A stretch of 64,000 nt of DNA from Zingiber officinale (taxonomy: Eukaryota > Streptophyta > Magnoliopsida > Zingiberales > Zingiberaceae), in assembly GCF_018446385.1 (NCBI RefSeq), contig NC_055989.1, forward strand, positions 133,141,004-133,205,003, read 5' to 3'. Below, one piece after another: positions 30,900 to 42,258 of this stretch (position 1 is its first letter; each line of letters opens with the position of its first letter). A program made the position numbers and the translations under genes. Under the pieces are notes generated by a model that was not told the DNA's origin, did not search any database, and worked only from the letters and a program-made list of their open reading frames with translations.

Positions 30900-32640
30900 T
30901 CCATGACGACTTGGTGCGAACTCTCGAGAATTGATCCTTTATACATGTCCTTGCATGTTATGAAAGTCTATCCAATAATTTTAATTTTAATTTTTATTTT
31001 AATTTTTATTTTGTTTCTACATTTTCTTTCTAATTGAGCAAAATTCAGAACAATATTACATCTATCGCATTGTTAGTCATATCAATAGTCATTGCTCTTA
31101 TGATAATTATAAAAAAAAAATATATATATTTTTTTATCTGTTTGCTTTTCTATGTTCTGACAAAAAATCTAATAAAGAAAGTCTTCGATCGCTCGATAAT
31201 AGCGACTGCATGTGAATCGGTATTTCGGATCGAATCTATTCAAATATTTATAGCTTTTTAATTGTTCTGGTCAACTAACTTGGATAATTAAATAGTCGTC
31301 AAGGAGACATGTCAACGAAGATGATGATAGCTCTAAAATATGGTTGAAGATGGGAAAAAACAAGTTTATAATGGAAACTTATTCTTGGAAAACGGAGAGA
31401 GTGAGGGTGAAGAAATCGTTTTCTTCCATTATTTATTTATCTTAATAAAAAAAAGATAGATAGATATATAATATAATTTTATAAATCAAAAAAAGATACA
31501 TAAGTTAATGATTGAAACATGATTTAATTTTATGAGTTTATTAAAGATACATATATCATTTTTTTTTATTATGTGATGTAATATAATGTATTATTCGTTG
31601 GTTTTCTGTCCAATTTTAAAACTATTAATTTTGATTTTAAAATTATATATTGATGAATTACGTTTCTTTTTCTCCTAAAAATTTTAATGAAGTATGTAAT
31701 AAAATTTTTCTAGTGTAAAAAATTATTTTTTTAATTTTACTTTCCACTCTTCAATTTCCTAGAAGATTAGAAGGACACCTAGGATAACAGAAGATTAGAA
31801 TGACACCTAAAATAAATTTTGACAGGCCGCTCCAACTATTAAGTTAGAGTTTATTAAGATGGTTGAATTGTCTGCTCAGAAGTATGATTATTTTTTCGTG
31901 CGTGCCTGATGTAGTTGGAGTGGGCGACCTTTCAAAAGGTTATAAATGTACACGTTCTCCATAATATTTGCAACCATTATCCATGTTCATAATCGAATAT
32001 TTGCAACCTTTGTCCATGTTCATAGCGTTGCCCACGTCTCTTAGAATGTTCGTGGCCATTGTCCACGTTTTTCGGTAGACTGAAGCTGTATCTAAGTTGA
32101 GGTCGGTGATGGAGGTCGAGTCGTGGATGATGTCGGTGGATGAGGCCAAGTCTGAGATGATGTCGACCACTAAGACTAAGCCAACGATAATATCGACAAC
32201 TGAGGTGGAATAAGAGAAGATATGAGTGATTGAGACCGAGTCGTCATAGCTAACTTATCCAATGCAAACTGTATTCCTTAGAAATATGAGGATATTGAGT
32301 TAACACGGTAAGAAAATATGATCACTTTAGAAATATATCTGTGAGACAGAATTATAATCTCTTTCATATTTAAGTAAATTAGAAATGAATTTGTTAGAGA
32401 ATTATTAATCTATTTTATTTTAATAAAATATAATATTTAATATATATATATATATAAGGAATTTGAAATGAATTTAAGACAAAATTATAAATAAAATTTT
32501 AAAAATAAATATGAATTACAAACAGAATTTAAAATCCTATAATTTTTGTAAAAAAAAATATTTAAAATTAAATAAAGAATTGGGAAAAAAATATTTTAAA
32601 TTTACATAAATTAGAGATAGATTTTGTAGACGAAAATAAA
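30900..32640. other. Intergenic AT-rich region 3' of UGT
   Basis: No gene is recognised. The sequence holds short poly-A/T tracts, a (TA)n run near 32438-32456 and a GTC/GAGG-rich imperfect repeat at 31910-32240. The small open frames have no plausible composition. Confidence 0.5.
31920..32240. repeat. Dispersed repeat with imperfect 30-40 bp units
   Basis: First come two copies of a segment like TATTTGCAACCATTATCCATGTTCATA. Then a run of units of the form GAGGTCGGTGATGGAGG / GATGTCGGTGGATGAGG follows. The second part resembles 54215-54330, suggesting two copies of one unclassified repeat. Confidence 0.55.
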
Positions 32641-33792
32641 ATCTATTTGAGATTAATGAATATAAATTTGAGATTGCCCCCACTCTACTCCCTTTGTCAT
32701 CTCCGCCCTCATCTCAGTCTACTCCAAATGTGCTAGATCTATTTTCATCTACTCCAAGTGTACTAGATTTATTAAAGCATGCTATGTCTTCTTCTCTGAT
32801 CTATTCTAAATCCCACCTCTTTGTATGGAATGTCACCCTATGCTCTTACCTTAAATGCCCACTATTAAAAAAATATAGTCATTGTGATACTTAGTTTAGT
32901 TGAAGAAGGCATAGTCCGACTGAATAGACTATGTTGAGTTGTTATCAACCTACCAAACTTATTGTTCAGAATGTTGAGCCAAGATGTTTGTGTTTTGTTG
33001 GGATAACTGGTCGGATTTTGATTGTCAGAGAAGTAAGACGTCACATTTAATGAATGTGATATGCGAGATTGTATATTCCCTTTATGATTAACGCGTTGTT
33101 CTGCCGCATTAATGGCTGGCAAATGGTATTTGTCCCAAGCCTCAAGAGCACCTTTCTGCATTAATTGTGAAGGCTCGTTATTGTTGACACGACCCTTGAT
33201 CCGTCGGTGGTGTCGCATTGCCACTTATTTGGTCTCTACATTCGATGGTTGTGTTTAAACTGTTGCGGAGATTGATGCATCGCCTCATACTTTGCCACTG
33301 TCGCACATTAATGCGTGTGTGTGTGTGTGGGGGGGGGGGGGGCGATGAGATTGTGTCGTGACCATCACTGTTCGGTTGAGCAATCTGATGGCTGTGATGA
33401 GATCTCGTCACTCTTTTCCCACCATCCAATGGCTTAGCAAATCGATGCAACAACCCTACTGTGCGGCTATCAACATATATTAGGTCATCGAAAAACGATG
33501 TTGCTTCCATTCACTTCTACCAATACCAGTGTCTTTGTCTTTTTTCAACTTTTGGTGACATATTAAGTTAGTCATCATTTTCCCTTCTATTAATGGTCTT
33601 TTCATTCTCTCCTTGCTTTTCTATTTGAACCTATGGTTGTCGCCGACCCATCAGACCTCTAGTATGAGGCTCAACCAACCATATATACTAGAGAAACAAG
33701 AGCATCTCTTTGGCTATATTTGAGCATCTCCTCTAATCACAATATTATGATTCTGACATCGGAGCATCGGACACATAAGCCGCCACCAAGTT
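32641..33792. other. Intergenic region, no gene recognised
   Basis: The sequence is of mixed composition. Short frames here show no domain pattern. A (GT)n-(G)n tract lies at 33313-33342. The stretch may include old unrecognised repeats. Confidence 0.4.
33313..33342. repeat. (GT)8 then poly-G microsatellite
   Basis: About 15 bases of alternating GT precede about 14 consecutive G. Confidence 0.9.
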
Positions 33793-33809
33793 ACATCACC
33801 TGCTTTCAT

Positions 33810-34003
33810 AAAAAATGTGGAACCGCCACATCAGCGACCCCCCTAGAGCCGGTCTCACGGATATGGAAGGAGGTAAATGCAGGTACACAGCTAAAAGCAC
33901 ATAGCCGGGATGCTAACCCCAAGCAATGACACCCCGAGAATCGAATCCTGGACCTCTCGGCCACGCAACCATGTGCCCCCAGCTGTGCTACGCCCTGGGG
34001 ACA
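33810..34003 (-). mobile_element. tRNA-derived SINE (~194 bp), 17-bp TSD
   Basis: The 17-base direct repeat ACATCACCTGCTTTCAT lies at 33793-33809 and 34004-34020. On the minus strand the insert starts TTGTCCCCAGGG, then carries an RNA polymerase III box A (TAGCACAGCTGG, 33979-33990) and box B-like GGATTCGATTC (33938-33948). It ends with a T-run (ACATTTTTTAT). Box A, box B, size and a T-rich 3' end fit Au-like plant SINEs. Family identity is inference. Confidence 0.88.
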
Positions 34004-34020
34004 ACATCACCTGCTTTCAT

Positions 34021-34715
34021 GGCTAGCTAGCAGGTTGCCTTAGGTTTCCTATGCCCTCTTTTCTTCAAGATCTCATCACCTATTTCCATACATTGTTATC
34101 CCAATTTGCCCCCAATTTCTATTGTTTGATATGCAGTGCAATTATTATTTTTCGATTGTACCAAGTTCCACTCGACCCTATTATCTTCCACTATTTCTTT
34201 TATCCCATATGAGGAGAGTCCGGGGTCATCTACTTTATGGCAAGGCTGGGTGCAACTTCCTCGGTGAGTACTTGACCTCGCACAAGGGGTGGAAGGGTCA
34301 CTCTTTCTTTGTTAAGATACCTCAGTCGTACACCTGGCTAACCGCCTAGCAAGTCAAGCTCCCGACTCAGTGTCACTTGGATAGTGCAGACTGGAGTGGA
34401 TGTACTTGGCGGCAATCGAGATCTTGGGTGGCTTGAAGTTTGATGTTAGCATGTTGGTGGAGAATGAGTCATTACTCTATTGGGTTGGGCTAGGCTTGTT
34501 TTTCTTGTCGTTGCATATCAAATCATATTGAGCGCCTCAATTAACAAGAGTTTCAAGTGGGACCTGACGACTATGGAAGGCTTGTGGGCCTCAAAGGATG
34601 CGACCGTTGGATCCTCAGAATTGTCACCGCCTCGTCCCTCTATAACGGTTGAGTCCTCTATGACTGTGGAGAAGTCTGAAGTCCCTACTTCTATAGTGTC
34701 AACCCTTGTCGTTAT
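34021..34715. other. Intergenic region, no gene recognised
   Basis: The stretch holds scattered short frames only. The open frame starting at 34480 runs from here into the adjacent repeat and has no recognisable domain. Confidence 0.35.
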
Positions 34716-36453
34716 TGTCACGCCCCAGAGGAATCCCCGTTCGATAAACGGACAACATCTCTCTTGTAACTATGACAATATGAAGCATATATACATGGCT
34801 ACTTACAAGCAAATAACAACCCACACAGTTGGATATAAACACAACCACGTAATTTATAAGCAACACACACGGCTGAAAGTAAACACAACCACGCAGTTGA
34901 TAAATAACCCACACGACCAGAACATAACACAGCAGAAGTCACAAAATAACGAACGTAAAACCAACAAAACAACTAACTGCGAGCCCGGCTTGACACGATA
35001 ACATCAAACCAAATACAAGAAAACACAAAGTTGAATTCCATACAAAGATACATATACATAAATAAGTCCAAAATCAATAAAACGAATGAAAGCAATAACG
35101 GAAGAAATCGCTCGATGTGACATGGGACTGGCGGACAGGATCTCCAGTCGACTCCATAAATCCTTTACCTGCTACCTAGCGAAATAAATCAGTTCATGGG
35201 GTGATGAGTGTTAGGACTCAGCAGGTAATAGACAGATAGTGTATGAGTATAATATAGAACTAGATATACAAAGGTATACAGTCTCATACGAAAAATCGTA
35301 GATACTACCATGATATCATAGTAAATGTCCATACCTGAAACCATATCCTAGGCTAGAAATAGAAGGTCAGGAGTAGTAAGGATCTGCTACAGTACTACTC
35401 ATAATTACAAGGGTAACATGTGAGGTATATACATATTACCAATAAGTAAGTCAGTGTTTACACACATACCATAGGTATGTAACTCAACATATGTAAGCAT
35501 ATCTATCATATGGATATACTAATACCATAGCATAAGTAAGCAAGAGCAACATAAATAAACAGCAACAACAACATAAATAAGCAACAACAGCATAAGTAAG
35601 CAACAACATTAGCAGATATAATAATAACAACATATGCACGGATGATCACCCCACCCACCTCTCTACACCACGACCCTTGTATGGTCAAGAGGCCAGATCG
35701 ATAACAACTGTACCACTCAAAGGCCACCACTACTCTCGAGTGACCGAGTGGACAAGTGCTGAGTAGCTATCTAGCTACAAAGCGAAGGGGGTCCCTACTG
35801 CTCACAACTTCAGCTACCACTACCCATGAGTGGCTAAGTGCGGCACGGCAGGACAAGCGACATCTTCTCTAGCTACCACTACTCATGAGTGGCCGAGTGT
35901 GCAACGCGGCACGATAACTCATTCACCCACAAGGGAGATGTGGCCGCCTGCATGCATGCAATGACATGATGTGCAAGATACAGCAGTCATAACATATATA
36001 AATAGAAATCAGATATGCTACATGAAACCAGCATGCTCAATAAGATACATGAGTAAACAACAATCACAATAGGTAAACATTATATATATATATAACAACG
36101 AGAGACTGTATAGATACGGATTTGATTATCACAAAGATCGAGTGGATAAGTATCAAGCACAGAAAAAATATGAGTGGAGTCAAGGTAAATACAACAACTA
36201 TCCGAATATCGTTCATGCACTAAAGTTAAAGTATTAAAGAGAAACAAAGTGGAAGTACTCGCCTTTATTTGTTGTTCGTGCTAAATAATCCCATGTCGAG
36301 ACACTCGTCTCAAATCAACGTCATGCAAGTCATATGATATACAATTTAGCTAATCACATATAGAACAATTAGCTAAACCCAAAACCTAATCTTAATTCGA
36401 ATAGGTAACCACGTTCAAATCCAGTTAACTAATAAGTCCATCCTTAATCCACT
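34716..36453 (+). mobile_element. Degenerate LTR-like sequence (chromovirus/Tekay-type)
   Basis: It starts TGTCACGCCCCAGAGG, a beginning typical of Tekay/Del-type gypsy LTRs. It contains the phrases CTTTACCTGCTACC and AGTACTCGCCTTTATTTGTTG, and could end at CACTAACA (36446-36453). No matching TSD or internal genes were found, so the borders are approximate. A three-unit repeat around CCACTACTCATGAGTGGCCG lies at 35725-35910. Confidence 0.5.
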
Positions 36454-37045
36454 AACATGTTCGTTTATAGGTTTGCGAGCTCGGGTTTGAGCTCGGCTCG
36501 TTTAAAGGGCTCAAGAACATGTTCGTTTATAGGCTCATGAACTCAATCTCGAACTCGACTCGTTTAAAGGGCTCGAGAACATGTTCGTTTATAAGCTCGT
36601 GAACTCAGACTTGAGCTCGGCTTGATTAAAGAGATCATGAACATGTTCAATGGTGTGTTGAGTTTGGAAGTTTAATGCAGTAGTTTGGGATGTTCAATGA
36701 TGTGTTGAGTTTATATTATTTTAGTTGTTAGGTTTGTTGAATATTTATTCAAATGAGTTTTCAAGCCCGTAAAACAAGCTTTAAAATGAGCCCAAAAATG
36801 AGTTTTAAAACTAACTCGAAAATGAGCTCGAGCTCGCTTAACGAGTTAGGCTCGTTAATTATGATAATCGAGCTAATAACGAGCCGAGCTCGAATTGTTC
36901 GTGAACTTAGTAATTCCAAAATGAACCGAGCTCAAGCCTTGTGATAAAAGTTTGATTCGAGCTCAAGCTCGAATATGACTTAAGCAAGCTGAGCTCGAGC
37001 TTAATATTGTTCTGCTCAGTTCGGCTCATTTACATCCCTAATGGA
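36440..37045. repeat. Dispersed repeat rich in GAGCTCG, with ~65-bp tandem units
   Basis: Three consecutive units begin AACATGTTCGTTTATAGG and continue with GAGCTCGGCTCGTTTAAAGGGCTC. The end reads GTTCGGCTCATTTACATCCCTA. Sequences of this type are widespread in plant genomes as non-autonomous DNA transposon-like repeats. Terminal repeats were not proven here. Confidence 0.55.
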
Positions 37046-37206
37046 GATTCAATTGATTTCGATAAAGAGGTTAAACTCCAGCAAATGCTAATAGATTTTA
37101 TTAATTTGGTGTCAAATGATCTTCCTTCTGGGTTATCACCTAAGACTACCCTAAACTCTAGGATGAGATCTCTCAACCTAGGGTGACTAATACAGGAGGA
37201 TACTAA

Positions 37207-37243
37207 GATTATTATTATTATTATTATTATTAGTAGTAGTAGT
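37207..37243. repeat. (ATT)n/(AGT)n microsatellite
   Basis: About eight ATT units precede four AGT units. Confidence 0.92.
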
Positions 37244-37443
37244 AATTTCATTCTTTTGGTATTTAAGGTATTTTTGATAATTTAAGTATTTTTTATAATT
37301 TCTATCTTTTGTTTTTTTTTTGTATTTTTATATTTTAAGTCCATTTAAGAATTTAGTCATCACACACACGTATTGCATGTGTAATATAATACATGTGAAT
37401 ACGCTTAACTTAGTATCTCAAACCCATAAATTGGAGTTGGTAA

Positions 37444-37644
37444 GGGTACGTCAAGCTTATGCAGTAGTGTAACGTTAGGACGACTATAGTATAACGCGAG
37501 GACAACGCTCAAGAATCCCAATAGTAAATTACTAACGGGCTCTTCCTGATAAAAGTTTAATTTAATTTTTTATTTTATATTAGATATTAAATTGATAAGA
37601 ACATATACTATATTTGATCTTAACCAAAAGATCGAGAAATGTAT
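37444..37644 (-). pseudogene. U2 snRNA gene copy, full length but decayed
   Basis: The minus strand reads ATACATTTCTCGATCTTTTG and goes on through GTTAAGATCAAATATAGTAT and TTCTTATCAATTTAATATCT. This is the highly conserved 5' third of U2, including the branch-site recognition region, with mainly G-to-A and C-to-T changes. The 3' part also matches: AGGAAGAGCCCGTTAG and the terminal GTTACACTACTGCATAAGCT...GTACCC. The length, 201 nt, is near the normal ~196 nt. Changes in the branch-site region (GTGTAGTA to ATATAGTA) argue against function. Confidence 0.85.
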
Positions 37645-37669
37645 GTTTTTTAATGCCGCCGGCCCAAGG

Positions 37670-37677
37670 TAATTATA
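37670..37677 (-). promoter_or_regulatory. TATA-like element of U2 copy
   Basis: The minus strand reads TATAATTA, 26-33 bp before the U2 5' end, the position of the plant snRNA TATA box. Confidence 0.7.
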
Positions 37678-37710
37678 GAAGCTTCTCCGCTCACGGTTTA
37701 CCAATCTTAA

Positions 37711-37720
37711 GATGTGGGAC
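37711..37720 (-). promoter_or_regulatory. Upstream sequence element (USE) of U2 copy
   Basis: The minus strand reads GTCCCACATC, matching the plant snRNA USE (RTCCCACATCG) except for the last base. It lies 67-76 bp before the RNA start. The 33-bp gap to the TATA element is the spacing known for RNA polymerase II snRNA genes. Confidence 0.82.
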
Positions 37721-38107
37721 TAAAGAGAACCATGATAGTGCATATTATTTATATAAAAAATAACCAGAGAAAATTACTAATAAATTTTAAAATTATTTTC
37801 AATGTGAAAAGAAAAAATCGCATTGACATAATTTTACTTTAGACTTCACCAAAATTAATTAGTAAATAGTCTATATTTTTAATAAAATAATATGATATAT
37901 TTGGCTAAACAAGGGATAATCCTCGAATATTAATTAAAATTTTCTTTGTTTTGAAATTCTTTTTTAAAAAATAACGATTATCTCTTCTTATCTTCTTCTT
38001 AAACCCCTGCGCCAAATTATTATAATACTACTAGTGTGATCGTGCACACGTAGAGAATCTCGAATCCCAGCAACAAACTACTGTAACGGATTTCCCTATG
38101 CAAAAAA

Positions 38108-38450
38108 TTAATATTATACTTGTCTTAGTAAAGAAAACTAAGAAAAATATATTTTTTAATATCGTCGGCCTAAAATATTTATAGAAGCTTCTTTGGTCAT
38201 AGTGTTGTCAATTCTAAGATATGGGACTAAAGTGAACTATATTTTTTTTATATAAAACAACCAGAGAAAATTAATGATGAGAAAAATTCATAATAATACG
38301 CTATAGCTGAGTCTCGAACCCTAGATCACTGATGTTTCGCTTGTGGAATTACTAATAAACATTGGAATTATTTTTAGTGTAAATAAAAAAAAGGACATTA
38401 ACGTAAATGTATTTTAGGCTTCACCAAAATTAGTTAGTAAAGGGGGGAGA
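38108..38450 (-). pseudogene. Second, more eroded copy of the U2 promoter and flank
   Basis: It aligns with 37625-37900. TATA-like TATAAATA (minus) is at 38176-38183 and USE-like GTCCCATATC (minus) at 38218-38227, with a 34-bp gap. The distal flank (ACAACCAGAGAAAATTA, TTAGGCTTCACCAAAATTAGTTAGTAAA) is also duplicated. The transcribed part is barely recognisable beyond the first ~20 bases. Confidence 0.65.
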
Positions 38451-38544
38451 TTTTTAATAAAATAGTAAAATTAGTATATATTTTAATTGTTATTTTATTT
38501 TTTTTATTGATCAATTTTAACCGATCAGGAAAAGTTTTGATACA

Positions 38545-38556
38545 ATAAATAAATAA

Positions 38557-38626
<70 letters not shown>
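38545..38626. repeat. (AAAT)n then (AT)n microsatellite
   Basis: About four AAAT units precede about 65 bases of alternating AT. Confidence 0.95.
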
Positions 38627-38628
<2 letters not shown>

Positions 38629-38752
38629 CGAACCTGGATAACGTGAGTTTGCAGTCTAGCTTTGGATGTTCTGATGTCTTCTGTATGCGATTGGATTTTT
38701 GTAGTCCGGGAGGTTGCCTTGGATACGATTGGAAGATGATGAAAGGGGTTTA

Positions 38753-39309
38753 GGTTATATTTGGTGAGTGTAATTTATCTTATAATATAATTAAGATTAT
38801 ATTATAAGATTAATTATTTTATTTAGTTTAATTTTAAATTTGTAATATAATATGATCTCGATTATAAAAGGTAGTGAAATTTTATAATTGGATTATAAAA
38901 TAAATACTATGTAATCCGATTAATTAGGTTACTGTTAATTAAAATTTGAATATCGAATATATCCTTAGTCAGTCTCCGTCCATCGTTGCTCGCCCGCCAA
39001 CCGGTGGTGACGATCACTGGTTGTTGGTGGCTGCCGCAAGCTCCGATAAAAGTGCGGCAGCTGTCGAGTAGAAATCGCAGAATATTTTTATCATTTTATA
39101 ATAATATAAATTATATTTCTTATAAAATATAATGATCACTAAAAATATATATATATATATATAATCACACTTATAATCAAAGATTACATATATTATATTA
39201 TAACACATAATAAATTATGTAATCAAAATTACATTATATTATATTATATTATATTATAAATTTAATTATATTACCAACTTAATTATATCACACCCAATAA
39301 AATATAACC
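38753..39309. mobile_element. Tourist-like MITE (~557 bp), TSD TTA
   Basis: The left end reads GGTTATATTTGGTGAGTGTAA and the right end, reverse complemented, reads GGTTATATTTTATTGGGTGTG. They form an imperfect terminal inverted repeat. TTA lies on both sides (38750-38752 and 39310-39312), as expected for PIF/Harbinger-type elements. The interior has no transposase. An AT-rich sub-terminal zone contains repeated TTATAATATAATTAAG-like motifs. Confidence 0.7.
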
Positions 39310-39429
39310 TTAATATACTGGAAAGCAATTAAAGAGCGTAGAGGGAGAATAATTATATCCAAAGAAAGATACAAATTTAGAGCTCTGTTTTTTCTCCACC
39401 GTTAATTTTTTTTAAAAAAAAAATTATAT

Positions 39430-40586
39430 AACCAACACCGACCACTAAAGTACGAACGATATATCACTTCGCGGCCAACGTTTCATGATTTTTTCCTATC
39501 AGGAAATTAATTCTAAAATGCATCATAAAAAATTAATCCAGCGTAGTTTAAAATCGATTCATGAATATCTGATTAACTGTGGAAGCATGATTCCATCGTG
39601 TGGCAAACACAAAAAGGGAAATTTATTAATTAAATGGTACAGGCAATGGTACAATGGTGGATCATCTTTTTAATTTATCAGATATCTAAAAAATCGAGTC
39701 ATAATTTTAGTAAAATATTAAATTAATTTTTTTAATGGATGATTAATCTAACAATATTAGGATGATGATACTTCTCGATTTATCCTGATAATTGATGAAA
39801 AATATTTATAAGACCAAATTGATCACCACTAAAATTAATCAACTTAAATGAAATATCTTATACCAATTAAAATTTGTTTCTACGCATCATTTGGAAATGG
39901 AAAATGAATTAAGAGGAAGTGATTTTGTTCCCTTTTCAAAAACGCAATAGCAAAAACTTCTCTCTCTTGTTGGCCATCTTTCAATTTCAAGTCACGTCCT
40001 GCCCCCACGGGCTGGATCAGTTGGTAAGTTACTTGGTTGTTTGTTCAAATGGTCAAAGGTCGAGGGTCACCAGTTGCACACGAGAATAATATTCCTGGTC
40101 TGTTGGTCAAAAACTCCTAAGTTCCCAGTCAACTTTCCAGCCCAGCACTTACCGTGATTTACTCTCTCTGAAATCCTGGGGGGCCAGGCTCAAGGGGCAG
40201 CTAGGATGACGGTTCCACCTTTTACTCAAATTTCAAGTCACATTCATTTGCACTCAAACATCAAGTTGTTTATAAATGATGTGCTTAGCTTAGTAGCCTC
40301 TCTCACGTATTACGGGTTGCCTTCATGATTTTTACTGTGATTTCCCTACTAGGTTATTGCTCTATTTTTGCTATTATTGTTCTATTTTTACAGTTATTGC
40401 TATGTGGCTACTGTTATTGCTTTGTTTTCTTATGATTGCCCTAATATGTTATTGACATTCATGATTTTTACTTGTTTTATCCATATTTGCACTCAAATAT
40501 GGAGGTTGATAATAGTTGTTCAGTACCACAATCTGATATCGATTCTTCAATGATAATAAAAAATATATAGATTCTAAAGGAAAGAT
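39430..40586 (+). repeat. Direct duplication, copy 1
   Basis: It matches 40822-42258 from ACCAACACCGACCACTAAAG to GATTCTAAAGGAAAGAT. Compared with copy 2 it has an extra SINE (39996-40228) and lacks about 526 bp (the equivalent of 41363-41888). Its end contains only the start codon region of the hAT gene (ATG at about 40499). Confidence 0.85.
39996..40228 (+). mobile_element. tRNA-derived SINE (~233 bp), 13-bp TSD
   Basis: AATTTCAAGTCAC flanks the insert at 39983-39995 and 40229-40241. Box A-like TGGATCAGTTGG is at 40013-40024 and a degraded box B (AGGTCGAGGGTCACC) at 40057-40071. Copy 2 of the duplication has the empty site near 41900-41920 with a single AATTTCAAGTCAC, direct proof of insertion. 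Confidence 0.88.
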
Positions 40587-40607
40587 AATTAAGCAAAAAG
40601 TATTGAT

Positions 40608-40821
40608 ATCTCAAGGTTGTTTTGATGTAATCAAACAAGTTAAATTAGATTTTGCTATGTTTAACCTTGTGTCTAAGTGTGCAGGAGCTTAGGAGCACAG
40701 GAAGTCGAGCAAAAGACGCAACTAGTGTGAAGGATGGCACAGGAGAAAGTCGACAGGCTCGATGCGTCTGAAGGACAAAGTGCTATTAAAGAATACGTGG
40801 ACAGACGAGAAGAATATATGT
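40608..40821 (+). mobile_element. Fragment of family D LTR
   Basis: CAAGGTTGTTTTGATGTAAT and AGTGTGCAGGAGCTTAGGAG match the start of the LTR at 4780-5781, here in plus orientation and truncated at both ends. It lies exactly between the two duplication copies. Confidence 0.75.
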
Positions 40822-42258
40822 AACCAACACCGACCACTAAAGTACAAATGATATATCACTTCGCAGCCAGCGTTTCATGATTTTTCCCTATCGAGGAAAT
40901 TAATTCTAAAATGCATCATAAAAATTAATTCCGCGTAGTTTAAAATTGATTGATGAATATCTAATTAACTGTGGAAGCATGATTCCATCGTGTGGCCACT
41001 AGAAAGATCAGAAGTAATTAGAGCTGTAAACACAAAAAAGGTAAATTTATTGATTAAATGGCTCAGGCAATGATACAATGATGGATCATCTTTTAATTTA
41101 TTATCAGATATCTAAAGAATCTGGTCATAATTTTAGTAAAATATTAAATTAATTTTTTTAATGGATAATTAACCTAACGACATTGGGATGATGGATTATT
41201 AACTGTGAACCTTCTGGATTTATCTGATAATTGATGAAAAAATTTTATAAGATCAAATTAAAAAATTTTAATCTAACATCATTTGGAAATGGAACATGAA
41301 TTAAGAGGAAGTGATTTTGTTCCCTTTTCAGAAACGCAATAGCAAAAACTTCTCTCTCTCGAATTCAATGATGAGTGGGCTCAACAAAGGCCTTTTTGGG
41401 CCAAAAAAAGACCAGCTTAGATAGTCCATACAATGTATCATACATTTAGGAATAAATAAAAATTCAGTTAAACTAAATTAATCGACTAATTCAAAATTAA
41501 AAGTTCGGTTCAGTTAAAAGAAATATCAATTATATTGATTTAATATGTTGGGTTTCGATTTTGAAAATAGAAATTTCATTAAACTGATTAAATAGATATA
41601 TTATCAATGAACCGAACCAAATCAGAACTTAAATTCTAAACCAAACTGGTAAACCCTAATTTCATTCGCTCCTCACCTTTCGCTAACGCCGTGACTCCCA
41701 TCTCCGTCGTCCTCAGTCGACCCTCCCCCTCCTCCCATCACACAGCTACTCCACAAATTCGTCTGCCATCCCCTCATCCCGTCAATCTCACCATCGGTGA
41801 GGCTTTTTGTCCTCATGCCCCGAAGTGAAACATCTTAGAGACTCGGAGGACATTCAATCCTCCTTGTTGGTCTCTCCATCCTCACCTCATTGGCCATCTT
41901 TCAATTTCAAGTCACATCCATTTGCACTCAAACATCAAGTTGTTTATAAATGATGTGCTTAGTTCAATAACCTCTTACGTATTACAAGTTGCCTTCATGG
42001 TTTTTACTGTGATTGCCCTACTAGGTTATTGCTCTATTTTTACAGTTATTGCCCTAATAGGTTATTGCTCTGTGGCTACTGTTATTGCTTTGTTTTCATG
42101 TGATTGCCTTAATAGGTTATTGACATTCATGGTTTTTACTTGTTTTATCCATATTTGCACTCAAATATGGAGGTTGATAATAATTGTTCAATACCACAAT
42201 CTAATATCGATTCTTCAATAATAACAAAAAAACAAAATATAGATTCTAAAGGAAAGAT
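40822..42258 (+). repeat. Direct duplication, copy 2
   Basis: It is homologous to 39430-40586. It lacks the SINE and contains the 41363-41888 block (host-like AT-rich DNA with GGTTCAGTT motifs and a C/T-rich stretch). It continues into hAT transposase coding sequence. Confidence 0.85.

Noticed and set aside
33930-33995. Possible tRNA gene on the minus strand
   Set aside because: Box A and box B are present, but no cloverleaf can be drawn. The unit is bordered by a 17-bp TSD and has a SINE body.
34480-35001. 173-codon open frame
   Set aside because: It has no domain, crosses into the TGTCACGCCCC repeat, and its second half is Asn/Thr/Lys low complexity.
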